From: Amoebidium appalachense
Taxonomy: Eukaryota; Ichthyosporea
Assembly (NCBI GenBank): GCA_963693365.1
Contig: CAVNZM010000010.1
Coordinates: 2,480,001 to 2,544,000 of the forward strand
DNA length: 64,000 bases
Direction of reading: 5' to 3'
Positions within the stretch are counted from its first letter, which is position 1; each line of letters starts with the position of its first letter. The position numbers were made by a program, and so were the translations under genes. Shown here one piece after another: positions 38,304-49,330 of this stretch. The notes under the pieces are model-generated. The model was given only the letters and a program-made list of their open reading frames with translations, ran no database searches and was not told the DNA's origin.

Positions 38304-39948
38304 TTCTGGGCCAGACGGACACGAGTTTGGGTCCCGACGGCACTTGTGCCTGAGGTTTTGCATATGGTGCATGAGCATCCCATGGCTGGTCATTTAGGTG
38401 TAAATAGGACGTTGCTTCGTGTTAATCGTTCGTATTTTTGGCCGGGTATGAGTAGGGAGGTGAGGGATTATGTGTTGTCATGCATGCATTGTCAGGAAAG
38501 GAATGAGAGTCCCCACTCTCGTTCCCGCCCGTCGTTTATTAGGGATTTTAATGTTCGTATGTTTGAAAGGGTAGCAGTGGATGTGGTCGGTCCTTTTAAT
38601 TCTACGGTTGAGGGTAACACTGTTCTTGTTACCGTCACCGATGTGGCCACTCGTTGGGTTGAAGTTTTTCCTCTCCCCACTGCTAATGCCGTTTTGTTTG
38701 CTCGTATTTTTGTGGATGAAATTTGTCTTAGGTTTGGTTGTCCTCGTGTTTTGTTAACGGATAGGAGTCGTGTGTTTTTAAATCAGTTGGTGTCGGAGGT
38801 GTGTAAAATTTTAAGGGTAGCTCATATCACTACGTCTGCATATCACCCTCAAGCAAAGTGCCATCTCTGAACGTGTGCATGCAGTGTTTCAGAAGTCCTT
38901 TGGCAAAATGGTGGATGTGGAGGCTAATGATTGGGATCATATGTCTAGGTTTATTGCTCATTCATATAATTCTACCCCTCATGCTGTGACTGGTTTTTCT
39001 CCGTTTTATTTGGTCTATGGGCAGGAGGCTATTAGTTTGTTAGATACGGCACTTTTGCCGATGGGGGGGGCTGACCGACTAACTTATCCCCACTGGACTG
39101 AGTTCCGGGAGCAGCTACTAACCCGGGCCCGGGCTGCACGTGATGCAGCTCTGGCCCGTACACAGCAGGCACAGGCACGTACAGACGTGTCCACACGTCC
39201 GTTACGTGAATTTGCCGAGGGTACTTTAGTTTTAATTAGGGATCATACTAGGAAAAAGAGATATAAGCAGGAGCAGGAAGGTAAGGGTGAAGGTGAAGGT
39301 CTTCGTAAGTATGGTAAGAAATGGTTGCCTCTTTTTATCGGTCCGTATAAAATAGTGGCTAGGTTAGGTCCGACGGAATATAAGGTGCAGAGGTTAGATA
39401 ATGAGAGTGATGTTAGATTTTATAATGTAGATGATATAAAGGAATATTATGATAGGGCCCTTAGGGTTAAACGGCCGGAGGGCCGTCGAGTGTTAGATGC
39501 ATTCACCCCCGACTATGACGGGTCGGTGGATGTATCGGAGGCTGCAGTAGATAAAATTATGGATAAAAAGGTTATCGAAGGTAAGGAAGGTAAGGTAAAT
39601 TATTATTTAATTCGTTTTGGGGGAGGTTATCAGGAAGATCAGTGGTTGCCTGAGTTTCATTTGGATTGCCCGTTTTCTATTCGTGCTTATGAGGCTAGAT
39701 TAGTGCAGAGGGAGTTGCCTAGTGCTCCCTCTAGGCCAAAGAGAGTTCAAGTTATTCCTCAGTTTAATCGTGGTGTGAAAAAGTCGATGGGGGAGGGGGC
39801 CGGGGGGGGAGTGATGCAAATACACGTAGACACACGGGGGGAGGGGGAGGGGGGGGAGGAGACCGAGGAGGAGTGTGAACGTAGTCGTAGGAATTTAATT
39901 TATTATCATAGGTGTCTCCGTAGGTATCAAGCTTATGGTGTAGATTAA
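38304..39948 (+). pseudogene. Gypsy-2 integrase with chromodomain, frameshifted
   Basis: 5' truncated: starts inside the integrase zinc region (VHEHPMAGHLGVN, CMHCQERN). DDE core: Asp in VAVDVVGPF, Asp in LLTDRSRVF (the usual QGSEF after the Asp is changed to RSRVF) and Glu in ISERVHAVF. A one-base insertion near 38858 (GCAAAGTGCC) breaks the frame at HPQA; the second part is open from 38875 to TAA 39946-39948. It carries the GPY/F-like FIGPYKIVARLGPTEYK and a chromodomain-like segment near 39550-39690 (VDKIMDKKVIEG, YYLIRFGGGYQEDQWLPE). Confidence 0.85.
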
Positions 39949-40041
39949 TTTATTATTTTTCTTCGTAATTTATTTATTTTAATTTTTTTTTGGGAGACTG
40001 ATTAGTCTATGTCTTTTTAGGGGGTGTTAGATGTAATGTGA

Positions 40042-40082
40042 CTGAGGTGGGACTCAGCTTTTCCGGGGGCCGGGGGGGGAGT
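40042..40082 (+). other. Gypsy-2 stem-loop and polypurine tract
   Basis: CTGAG-GTGGGA-CTCAG (40042-40057), then a G-rich tract ending GGGGGGGAGT at 40082, next to the LTR. Confidence 0.7.
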
Positions 40083-40797
40083 TGACATATACTAATCCGT
40101 CTCAGCAGATTAGCCTAAGTCTACGATCAAGATCGGGGGGGGGGGGGGGGGGGGGTGGCCCGGGTCCACAGATCATCAAGATCAAGTCCGGGGCCTCAAG
40201 ATAGCTGAACAGCTGCGTGCGTCTTGCCTCTGCCGGCGCAGGGCATTGGACCACGTCAGCCGGGACAGCCGTCCAATAGAATTCTAATTAGTGTGTAGGA
40301 TAGATCGTAGGAGGACTTAGGAATGTGATTGTTCGGGCAGAAGCCCTTTTGTAAGGATTGGCAAGGTTTGATAGTATATGTTGCCAAACGTATTTATATA
40401 TGTAGATGTAGAGGAAAGGGGGGGAGGGAGGGGGGGGGAGGATAGTATGAAATGTAGATTTAGACTCTGCGGTGCCACTAGGGGGAGGGTGAGGGGTGAG
40501 ACTTGGATAAATATATTAGTTGAGTAGATCGACTTAGCTCGTGCAGGCGCACGATAAAAGTAGATCGGAATGTTAATGGAATGTGGCATCGTAGGGGGCC
40601 AGGTGATGATGATCTTTGAGGGCACGGCCTTGATGGCCTCAGTCGTAACTTAGACTCATTCCGTACGGATCTAAGTTTGCCCGTCGGAGCCTGGTCTGAA
40701 TAAACTTTACCGTTTTTCTGCACACGTTCGTTCCTTTTCGTGTGTGTACACTTAGTAGAGTGCTGCGTCTCTAGTACACATACATTAGGATACGACA
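40083..40797 (+). repeat. Gypsy-2 3' LTR (715 bp)
   Basis: TGACATATAC to GGATACGACA. AATAAA at about 40699. Followed by target duplicate CCCTA. Confidence 0.88.
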
Positions 40798-40802
40798 CCC
40801 TA

Positions 40803-41768
40803 CCCAGCGGTGTGTCTAAGGCCTACAGCTGCACTGGGCACAACACTACTCAACAACACTACGGGCAGCCACTCCAAAGGGCCTCAACACCAGGCCCAGG
40901 GCAGCCACTCCAAGGGGCCTCAGCACCAGGCCCTTTGACGACGGGGGTTCACAACAGTGGGGGCCTGCCAGTGCCACTGCCATGACTACACCTCGACCCC
41001 CCCCCCAGCCCCCTCGTCAGAGGGCCGAGCTCCCAGACAGCAGCAGGACTTTCTATTCCACTGACCCTAACCACACACGTCGCCAACACAGGACTCTTAC
41101 ACACGTCGAAAACGCCAGGCACCAGTAGAAAACTCGCCGAAAAATAACACCACACAACAGTTACTCCCATAGTATTACAACAACGTTGAACAACCCAAGA
41201 GATGGCCTACCCCCGAATAAAACCTTCATACCAGCAACACGGTCACCGACGTCCCTGCCCCCCACGACGGGGCTGTTTACACCACGCGTTGCCCCCGCTC
41301 CTTGCAGTTGTCACAGGTGCCTGGGAAAGAGCCTGGCGCCGGCTCTTGCGGTCCCGCCCAAAGACGCCAGCCTGGCCCATCTGTTATCCCGTTGTGGCCG
41401 TGGCTGGTAGGGCTGGTAGCGCCGTGGGGAGGGTGACCGCCGCCGGTCCCCTCTGAGGCCTCTGCTGGGCAAACGGCCCTGAGCTTGCTAAGCCACCTAG
41501 GGAGGTCAAGGTCCTTAGTGAGGACTAAGTCCCCTGTGATACTAGCTAGTCTTACTGCTCATGATGCCTATGCCAACTGTTGCTACTCTGTAGGTCTGTG
41601 TGTGCGTATGTTTCTTCTACCTCTAACCGTCGAAAAAGTCCTAAGTCAAAACCACTCATAACCGCTAGTCCTGAAAAAAAAAACTAGGGGTGAAAGCAAC
41701 AGCCCAGAAGGACTAACAGTGCGTGTGCCCCCTCCCTGCAAAAAACTGCAGAGGAAGGGGGTGTAGCT
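40803..41768 (-). other. Gypsy-3 internal 5' part, with primer-binding site
   Basis: Non-coding. The minus-strand sequence next to the LTR (41756-41768) is AGCTACACCCCCT, the same 13-base core as the Gypsy-1 primer site. A two-copy repeat of GGGCAGCCACTCCAA (40863, 40901) lies further in. Confidence 0.6.
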
Positions 41769-41992
41769 TGTCGTAGCTACAAACAGAGTGTATACAAACT
41801 ACTCTAACTAACTGCACGCTTAAAGGGGCTTGAAACTGTGTATACGTATAAACTTTTCTTTGAGTTGGGTGGGAAGCGAGCAAAACGTGTTCTCAGAAGA
41901 ACTTCGAAAAGCCCGCGACCCCGCGAGACACTTCACAGACACGCGGCCCACTGGCCAGACAAATACCACAGTGACATTCAGCCAATCACAAC
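41769..41992 (-). repeat. Gypsy-3 5' LTR, last 224 bases
   Basis: Nearly identical to 30443-30660 apart from the terminal 30 bases. It stops abruptly at CAATCACAAC (41992), where GC-rich DNA begins. Confidence 0.8.
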
Positions 41993-42406
41993 GGGACGAG
42001 GGGTGAAGCAGAACTTCTGCTGCTTCACCCCCCGTCCCCCCAGACCCCGTCCCCCCAGACCCCCTCTCTCTCTGACCCACGCCGTCCCCCCGGACGCCGT
42101 CCCCCCAGACCCCGCGCGGGCCGGGTCGGGCGCCGTGCTCCGGGCTCCGGGCTCCGGGCTCCGGGCTCCGGGCCTGGCGGCCCTTCGCGATTCGATTCGA
42201 ACCTTACCAAGTCCATCGCCCAATCCAATATTGGAATAGTCACGTGGCCTGGTAACTTTGAGATCACACCACACCAAACCACCTCCGATCCGATCGCGAT
42301 CAATCTATTTCCCACTTCCCACCTTTTTCACTTAAAATCGAAAAAGAGAAAAAAAAAAGAGACAAAACAAACGATACAGCATTACCTACCTTTAAGTGGG
42401 AAAGTG
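41993..42406. other. GC-rich unassigned segment
   Basis: It has an inverted repeat (GGGGTGAAGCAG / CTGCTTCACCCC, 42000-42035), GTCCCCCCAGACC repeats and five CGGGCTC units near 42138-42170, then AT-rich DNA. No gene. Confidence 0.55.
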
Positions 42407-42629
42407 GCCAGAGAGAGAGAGAGAGAGAGAGAGAAAAGCTAAGTCTACACGAGAGAGAGAGAGAGAGAGAAAAGCTAAGTCTACACGAGAGAGAGAGAGA
42501 GAGAAAAAAGCTAAGTCTACATGAGAGAGAGAGAGAGAGAGAAAAGCTAAGTCTACGCGAGAGAGAGAGAGAGAGAGAAAAGCTAAGTTTACACGAGAGA
42601 GAGAGAAAGAGAGAAAAGCTAAGTCTACG

Positions 42630-42662
<33 letters not shown>

Positions 42663-42896
42663 CTAAGTCTAGACGAGCTAAGTCTTGACCCAGGCAGGGG
42701 GGGGCACGTGAGGCAGGGGGGGGCAGGTGGGGCAGGTGGGGCAGGGGGGGCAGGAGGGGCAGGGGGGGCACGTGAGGCAGGTGAGGCACGTGAGGCAGGT
42801 GAGGCACGTGAGGCAGGGGGGGGCAGGGGGGGCACGCGAGGCAGGGGGGGGCACGCGAGGCAGGGGGGGCAGGGGGGGCAGGGGGGGGGGGGGGTT
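42407..42896. repeat. Two adjacent minisatellites
   Basis: 42407-42680: seven or so copies of (GA)n-AAAGCTAAGTCTACRC. 42696-42896: G-rich units with GGCACGTGAGGCA and GGCAGGTGAGGCA, giving repeated CACGTG sites, ending in poly-G. Confidence 0.85.
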
Positions 42897-43162
42897 CCAA
42901 AAACAGGGATCTGTATATACTTCACGGGGGTTTACATTAGCATACAATACGGGTATAACAATTCCCAACCCACATATTCTGATCAGCATCAATAATCTAA
43001 ATTCGAGCATACAAATTCCTTAAGGTGAGTGTCGATTTTTTCTATATACAGGTCATTCATCCTCGGTATGATCGGATTGTACATTCATATTTGGACTGAA
43101 AAGAAGAGAGGGACGAGATGTGTTACGGTACACAACCAGAGATACACCATTGTCGTCATCAC
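42897..43162. other. No gene recognised
   Basis: Sequence between the minisatellite and the broken 3' end of Copia-2. It could be the far flank of the Copia-2 insertion, but no transposase reading frame continues here. Confidence 0.35.
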
Positions 43163-45604
43163 CACGGGAGATAAGCTGATTCGTCGAAAATCACGTCACG
43201 GAAGAGGCCGACACGATGGGTGGTGGAGTTGAAGATCCGGTGGCAGTGTGATTGAAGATCATAGCCAATACACATGCCGAGTTTGACCGTGGGGGCCAGC
43301 TTGTTCCGTTTGGAGGCTGGCACGTGAGTGTAGGCAGGGCAACCAAACACTTTGAGCTCGGAGATGTCGGGCTTGACGCCGTAGAAAACCTCGAACGGAG
43401 TACGACCGTTGGCAGCCGTGGACGGGGTGACGTTGATGATGTAGGCAGCATGTTGGAGGGCCTCAGCCCACAGTTTGGGGGACAGAGACTAATCTCAGAC
43501 TTGATGGAGGAGGCAACGAACAATCTCTTGGAGGAACCGCATACGACGTTCAACATAGCCGTTCAGTTGAGGGCAGTCCACCGGAGCATAACTGGCCTTG
43601 ATGCCCTGCCAGTGGGAGATGCAAAAAGCACGGGTAGCCTGGGAGTTGAACTCAGAGCCGGAGTCGAAGTGGTAGACACCAACTTTGGAGGGGGCATGTG
43701 TAGCTACGAGGTTGGTGTGAGCTGTGATAATGTCCAGGGTGGTTGTACGGTCGGCCATCGGGTAGATCTTGACGAGTCCGGAGGCACGGCAGACAGTGAC
43801 GAGAGCAACCTTGGAGCCTCCGTACGATGTCGTGGTAGGCTCAAAAAAAATCCCAATGCCATTCATGGCCGGGGATGGTGGAGTGAGGACGGTCACCCTT
43901 GAACGGGGCCTTGGTAGTTTTACCCATGATGCAGCCATGACAATTAGGAACATCACAGTCGAGGACAGACAAGGGGAGGCCGATAACAAGGTCGTGTTTC
44001 ACCATTTCCTTGATGCTGGTCATAGCACGGTGCCCCAGACGATGGTGCCAGATGGACGGGTTAACACTGGTAGTGGCAGCCAGAGCCACAGGACGAGTGG
44101 GTGGTTGAATCGTGTAGTCCGTGAAGTAATACAGACCGTTGTGTAGACGGAGGTTGACGAGGTGACGGCCTGTGAGTCGGTCGAAGAGGAATGATGGAGT
44201 GGAGGCATCATTCAAATCACCCTTGATGTATTCGGCAGCAGCTTGGGATGTTGAGATGAGGAAGGCTTGGCCAGACGGGGTGTAGTAGGCCTCAATGGTA
44301 AGGGTGGCAGTGCCATGGTCGGTGGTGGTGTTGATGACGATATGGCCGGTGTGGGTGGCCAAGACGGGGGTCCCGTTGAAGGCAGCAACGGGAGTCGGTG
44401 TCGGGAGGGGAGTGAGATCATGGAAGAACTCACGGGTGGGGCAGACAGTCATGTTGCACCCGGAATCCCAGGCAGGGTCGGAAGACACGGGGACGGAGCT
44501 AGCATTGTATGCAGAGAAGGCAAAGGAGACGGATTTCTCACTGCCCTGACGGGAACGGTTGTGTCTGGACATACGGCATTTCGGTTCGGGGCAATCGATG
44601 ATCTTGTGATCAGGCTCGTGGCAGTAGGAGCATTCATTCGCTGACGGGATGCTAGAACGAGCCAGGGAAGCAGAACGACGGGAACCCGAGAAACGGGAAC
44701 GATTGGGGAACGGGACGTGGACCGGAAGGCAGGCCGGTGGGGGGAACTGGAACGGGTGTGCTGACGGGAGAGACGAGTTCGGAGGTCCGACGAGTCCGTC
44801 CCGGAGGTACGGTCAAGTCGGTGGCGTAAGTCACGGCGGGGAAGATCACGGGGGGGAGCACTGGCATTCAATGCCATGCTGGTCTTGGAGGGACGGTGTG
44901 CACGGTTGTTCCGGAGTTGCATCTTGAGGTCTTGACGTAACTCGATGCCCTTGATGTGGTTGTGCAGGGACTCAAAGTCGGGGAATATCTTATCACCGAA
45001 GTGGTAGTTTTCGATGAGGCGGTTGAACTCAGGGGTGAGGTCGTCTCGGGTGGTGAGTTCATTGAAGAACTTCTCAGCTAGACAAGTGAAGTGAATGGAC
45101 TCATCTTGGAGGGACTGGAGCTGGTTCACGATGGTCTGCAGACGACGCAGGTAGGTGGTGAATGATTCACCGGGCTGGAGAGCACAGGCATCCCACTGAC
45201 GGTGAAGGATGCGGATCTGATCGGGTTTGCCTTGAAGGTAGTGTTGACGGAATTTCCACATGGCCCGTTCAGGGTCCATGCCAATGCGGTACTGGGCGAC
45301 GGTGGTGAGCACGGAAGGGTCGATGTTCTGAATCATATGGAGCAGGAGGCTATTGCGGGCCTCCTTGAGTTCCGCGGCAGTGCCGTAGCCGTAGAAGTAG
45401 AGTTCACCGTCGACCGCGACGGTGGTAGGGGGGACGTACACTGTCAGCAAGCACAACATCCACGAGTCGGACACCTTTGGTGCCGGTCATCATGCCGAGA
45501 AAGATGATTTCCCATTGAAAATAGGTGGCTTTGCTATCGGGGCCAGTCTTCCCTTCACCTTTCCACATGGTTATTTTGTTCACACCAGTTTTGTTTGGAT
45601 CCAT
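43163..45604 (-). pseudogene. Copia-2 gag-pol remnant
   Basis: ATG 45602-45604 (MDPNKTG). The Gag is of the copia UBN2-like type (MWKFRQHYLQGKPDQI, ALQPGESFTTYLRRL). Zinc knuckle CSYCHEPDHKIIDC near 44590-44640, protease motif DSGCNMTV near 44460, WHHRLGH, integrase FDSGSEF and VERRMRFL. Breaks: a shift near 45440, a shift between about 44640 and 44700, one extra base in a run of eight T (43842-43849 region), in-frame TGA 43495-43497 and TAG 43489-43491, then truncation just past VIFDESAY. Confidence 0.88.
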
Positions 45605-45653
45605 GATTGAAAAACGATCGCTAGGTCTAGATGTGTGTAGGGAGCGTGCAAAA

Positions 45654-45666
45654 GGGCTGCATAACC
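45654..45666 (-). other. Copia-2 primer-binding site, degenerate half-tRNA-iMet type
   Basis: GGTTATGCAGCCC directly follows the LTR on the minus strand. It resembles the TRIM site GGTTATGGGCCC with a change after the ATG. Confidence 0.45.
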
Positions 45667-46581
45667 TGTAAAATTGTATAAGTATTTGGGACGTAAGCAG
45701 AGACACAGTGGTGCAGTGTGAAAACACCACAAACACACAACAACAAAACACGGAACGATCGGAGCAGTGTACACAACAGACATCAATGTTTAGACACGAC
45801 TGAACTCAATTTATTTCGAATTCCCTTAAGTCAAATCCATACATGATTTCCGACCAGTCGGAAATCAGATCTATGTCTAAAATAACCAATCACAATTAAC
45901 TGATTATTTCCCGGATAGATCCGGAGACACAGGAACGCACACCATAGGTCACAGCTATAAGAAAGTAATGAGGTGAAAAGTAACGAGGAAAGAGGTGATG
46001 TTTATAACCTATCACCGGCTACAAAGACTCAGACATTTTCTGACTGAGTCTACTGATTGGATATAGTACGGCAACACACAAAACAAAAGTGGTTGACTAA
46101 GCTATGAATCATACCTGACAAGCTAAAGTGTAACCTAAGCGTTTTTCTACCAATCAAAACATAACGAGTAATATAAATCTACTCAACGTATATTAGTGAG
46201 AAAGAAATATATTTATGTGAAAGAAAACAAAGGAGAAAAGAAAGAGAAAAGAAAGAAGAAGAAGGAGGAAAAAGAAAAGAAAGCAGGACAGAAAACACGA
46301 ACATGAAAACACAGTTGTAACCGAAGATATTCATGTACACATAAATATGTACACGTTTCTCCCTCACTGGGTAGACTCGTGTACCTATAATCAGTTGCTG
46401 TAATCGATATCTAAACACACGAATATAGCCGACACAACACGATTACAAGTACTCAAACACACTGGAGATCGATGTCATAATTTACGTACAAGGAGCACTA
46501 TCTTTTTCACTAAGTAAATGAATGAAAACACAACACGAACTGAGAAGATCTTACAATATGTAAATACTACGTATTACAACA
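45667..46581 (-). repeat. Copia-2 5' LTR (915 bp)
   Basis: Minus-strand TGTTGTAATACG start, like TGTTGGAATACG of Copia-1; ends TTTTACA. Confidence 0.72.
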
Positions 46582-46588
46582 GGCTCGG

Positions 46589-47381
46589 GGCCCAAAGAGA
46601 GCACTGTCGTTTGAGAACGCAATCCTGCTGGTGCTTGTGAGACTGCGGCACAATTTCCCGTTTCACCACATGGCCTTCCTGTTTAACATAGGTTAAAAGA
46701 CAACACGAAAAACGTTTTGGCGGGGCTTGTATTTGCTAAATGCATGTTCGAACACCCTCTTTTGGATCCACTACAAAACGGTGCATTTACTGCAGCCGCC
46801 GTAACTGCAAACGCCCTGCCTTGTTTCAAGCAAAACTATCCCCATGTCGCTATGATTTTGGACTGCACGGAATTCTTTATTCAGGTGGCTAGTAACACTG
46901 AGCTCCAAAAGCTTACATACTCCAGATATAAAGGACACAACACTGTAAAAGTTTTAGTTGTCATGCTTCCCTCTGGTGAAATATTCTATGTATCATCGTG
47001 TTATCCAGGTAGAATAAGTGACCCGGTCTTATTACTGATGTGTCGGGCATAATAAAAAAATGCTGGCCTGGTGCACAGGTTATGGCAGACAAGGGTTTCC
47101 TCATAGAAGATCTTCTCAAACAAGCAAATATGCACCTTGTTATCCCTCCCTTCCTTGCAAAGGGAACAATCTTCTCACAGGAGGAGCTGGCCTCCACCCG
47201 TGATATTGCCGCTGTGCAGATTCATATTGAGCGGGCTATTGGGCGGGCGAAGGAGAACAAGATCCTCACGGATACTGTTCCCATCACCATGGTGCCCAAT
47301 CACTCCCAGGTTGTCCGAGTTTGCTTTGGGCTTACACGCTTCCAAGGCAAACTCGTGCACTGGGAGGAAGAAGCCCCATAA
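46589..47381 (-). other. Placeholder for opposite strand: nothing seen
   Basis: No minus-strand gene is supported over the plus-strand transposase pseudogene. Confidence 0.2.
46589..47381 (+). pseudogene. DDE_Tnp_4-type transposase (ISL2EU/IS4EU-like), broken
   Basis: Helix-turn-helix part GPKRALSFENAILLVLVRLR with MAFLFNI, then a shift and TAA at 46694-46696. The DDE domain follows: first Asp in MILDCTEFF, YKGHNTVKVL, LPSGEIFYVSS, a frameshift near 47020-47035, then SGIIKKCWPG, second Asp in MADKGF, IPPFLAKG and Glu in HIERAIGRAKE. This order is typical of the DDE_Tnp_4 family. The N-terminus is cut off by the Copia-2 LTR ending at 46581. No terminal repeats found. Confidence 0.8.
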
Positions 47382-48059
47382 TAAAGCTAATTGTTTTTGT
47401 CCCCTCCAGCCCCCCCCCCCCCCCCCCCCCCTCCCCGTCCCCTCCCCCCTTCCCCCCCCCCCCCCCCCCCCTTCAGTTACCCAGTCCCCGTGAAAAAATA
47501 TGTATATATAAAAATACCAACATAAACAAATGGCGTGTGTTTATGTTTTTCACTGAAACGGGGGAAAGGGGGGGGGGGGGGGGGAGGAGGAGGAGGGGGA
47601 GAGGGGGAAGGGGAAAGGAAGCCTTTAGAAAAACACGAGCCCGACAGAGAGGGAAAAAACCGAAACCTTCCTGTCTCTCCCCCCCCCCCCCCCCCCCCTT
47701 CCCCCCCCCTCTCCCCCCCAGGCCCCTCCTCCCGCCTATTCTTCCCACACACAACCACTACACATTCCTGGGTGCGCACGCACGCACGCACGCACGCAAG
47801 CAAGCAAGCACGCACGCACGCACGCACGCACAGACGCAAGACCTTGTCACCTCAGTAGTTGTGGTAACAGCAGACCTTCATTCGTTACAGCACATGGCAT
47901 ACATAACCTAGTGCACAGCACTGCCTAGTTGCAATTTTCATTACATTTATACAGAACACAAACACCATTTATTATCCTTAACCGGTTATGGTTACCATAT
48001 AGCACTACTACTAGCGTTACTAATTTATAAAAGAGACTTATCACTTTACATCGATCTAC
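47382..48059. repeat. Poly-C/poly-G tracts and (GCAC)n
   Basis: Poly-C at 47411-47431, 47453-47470, 47680-47720; G-rich 47571-47625; GCAC/GCAA tetranucleotides 47774-47832. 47840-48059 has no recognised gene on the plus strand. Confidence 0.85.
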
Positions 48060-48645
48060 CTTTTCTTTCGAGCGAGTACAGATGCCTTTGCGGCCCGGGC
48101 CTCTCTGGCATACACATCATTTATATTATCTATAAATTTCATCAACGATTTAACATTATCTGCATTCACGGCCACATTTAGCATTCAGCAATGGATTCTC
48201 GCGCAAGAAAATATATCACACCCTACTTTCTTTCTCTTAAACTTGCCACTATCTTTTTGCCCAGACCCCCCTCCACTCTGGCCATCACCGTCAAGATCCA
48301 TTTCACCCTCATCCCCACCCCCGTTCCGTTCCCTGCCATCACCTACCCCACCACCTTCCCCAACCTTTCCTTTTCTTGTAGGCATGTCAGGCTCCCTTCT
48401 TTGAAAAATATACTGCTCGATGGGTTTTATTATATACACCAACCATCTATCACCTTCTTCACCACGCTGTTCTCCTCCTCCAGCTCCAAATGCAGATAGG
48501 CGACATAGAAGTCCGTGGCCATGGGATGGGGCACTAAGCCTCGCAGAAGTACCTTGCGGCCGTCCTTGCAGTAGGAGACCGCCAGGTACTCACTGCACGA
48601 CATTGCCCGCCGCCAACCGCGAACAAAATTCTTGAGGGGGAAGTG
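48060..48645 (-). CDS. Unrecognised protein, 3' exons
   Basis: A minus-strand exon from 48645 (acceptor AATCATGCAG) encodes HFPLKNFVRGWRRAMSCSEY, KDGRKVLLRGLVPHP, DFYVAYLHLELEEENSVVKK. The frame stops at 48430-48432 unless spliced. A second segment, open to TAG near 48054-48060, reads NVKSLMKFIDNINDVYARE and a basic end ASVLARKKR. A donor GTTGGT near 48446 and the acceptor GTGAATGCAG near 48154 would join them in phase. The alternative is an intervening exon with a Gly/Asp-rich frame (48185-48442). The family is not recognised. Confidence 0.42.
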
Positions 48646-48689
48646 CTGCATGATTACCTGCACATGTGTATATAGGTGTCCGCGCAAGC

Positions 48690-48749
48690 ACGTGTGTAGT
48701 GTGGATATTCACAGTGTGTGTAGGGAGAAAGCGCGGGAAAAGGGACGAA

Positions 48750-48793
<44 letters not shown>

Positions 48794-49010
48794 TGTCAGT
48801 CTTTATGTATTCCCAATACCCCCTCCCCATTCTCCCCACCCCCCTCCAACTCCCATTCACCCCCCCTTCCCCTCTCCTTCCTCCCTTCCCCGGGTCCATA
48901 GTCCTCCATCCCTCGGCCTTCATCTCTTCTGTACCCCTTTTCCCCTTTACCCAAGCATCCCAGCCCCCTCTCCTTCCGAACTGCACTGACATATCTATCT
49001 CCTTGCCCCC

Positions 49011-49053
<43 letters not shown>

Positions 49054-49276
49054 AGAAACCATCACTCTTATCTACACCCTCCCCCCCCCTCCACTCCCCT
49101 CTTCATTTTCTTTTCTACCTCTCTCCCCTTCGAGCTTCTTTCCCACACACCTTCCTACCTTCACTCTCCCATCTTTATCCCCCCCCCCCCCCCCCCCCCC
49201 CCTCCCCCTCCTTTTCCGAGCTTCACTCCCTTAACTACTCCCCTTCTTCCCCCCAACCTTCCACCGGGGCTTCTTC

Positions 49277-49317
<41 letters not shown>

Positions 49318-49330
49318 GCTTTACCATCAT
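48690..49330. repeat. Poly-G and poly-C tracts in pyrimidine-rich DNA
   Basis: Poly-G 48750-48791; poly-C 49013-49051, 49180-49202, 49279-49315; intervening plus strand is C/T-rich. Confidence 0.9.

Larger units (their letters stand above)
31580..40797 (+). mobile_element. Gypsy-2: Ty3/gypsy element, host of Ngaro-1
   Basis: It starts TGACATATACTAATCC (31580) and ends ATACGACA (40797), flanked by the 5-bp target duplication CCCTA (31575-31579 and 40798-40802). The 5' LTR is cut at 32060 by Ngaro-1. Its remaining 234 bases and everything up to the integrase are missing after Ngaro-1, so a deletion accompanied or followed that insertion. Confidence 0.85.
30443..41992 (-). mobile_element. Gypsy-3: LTR element without coding region, split by Gypsy-2
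   Basis: Minus orientation: partial 5' LTR 41769-41992, primer site 41756-41768, internal region 40803-41768 continued at 31047-31579 beyond the Gypsy-2 insertion, and 3' LTR 30443-31046. LTR overlap between the two copies is almost identical except for the last 30 bases. The internal region totals about 1.5 kb and has no gag or pol, so it resembles a LARD-type or internally deleted element. The outer part of the 5' LTR is lost at 41993. Confidence 0.72.
43163..46581 (-). mobile_element. Copia-2: 3'-truncated Ty1/copia element
   Basis: Minus orientation: 5' LTR 45667-46581, gag, protease and integrase, then loss of RT, RNase H and the 3' LTR near 43163. It inserted into the DDE transposase gene that resumes at 46589. 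Confidence 0.88.

Noticed and set aside
42183-42212. GGTTCGAATC-like tRNA B box on the minus strand
   Set aside because: No matching A box, acceptor stem or cloverleaf could be drawn around it.
43024-43050. 27-base GT...AG segment resembling a mini-intron
   Set aside because: Far shorter than the other introns here and not inside a convincing reading frame.
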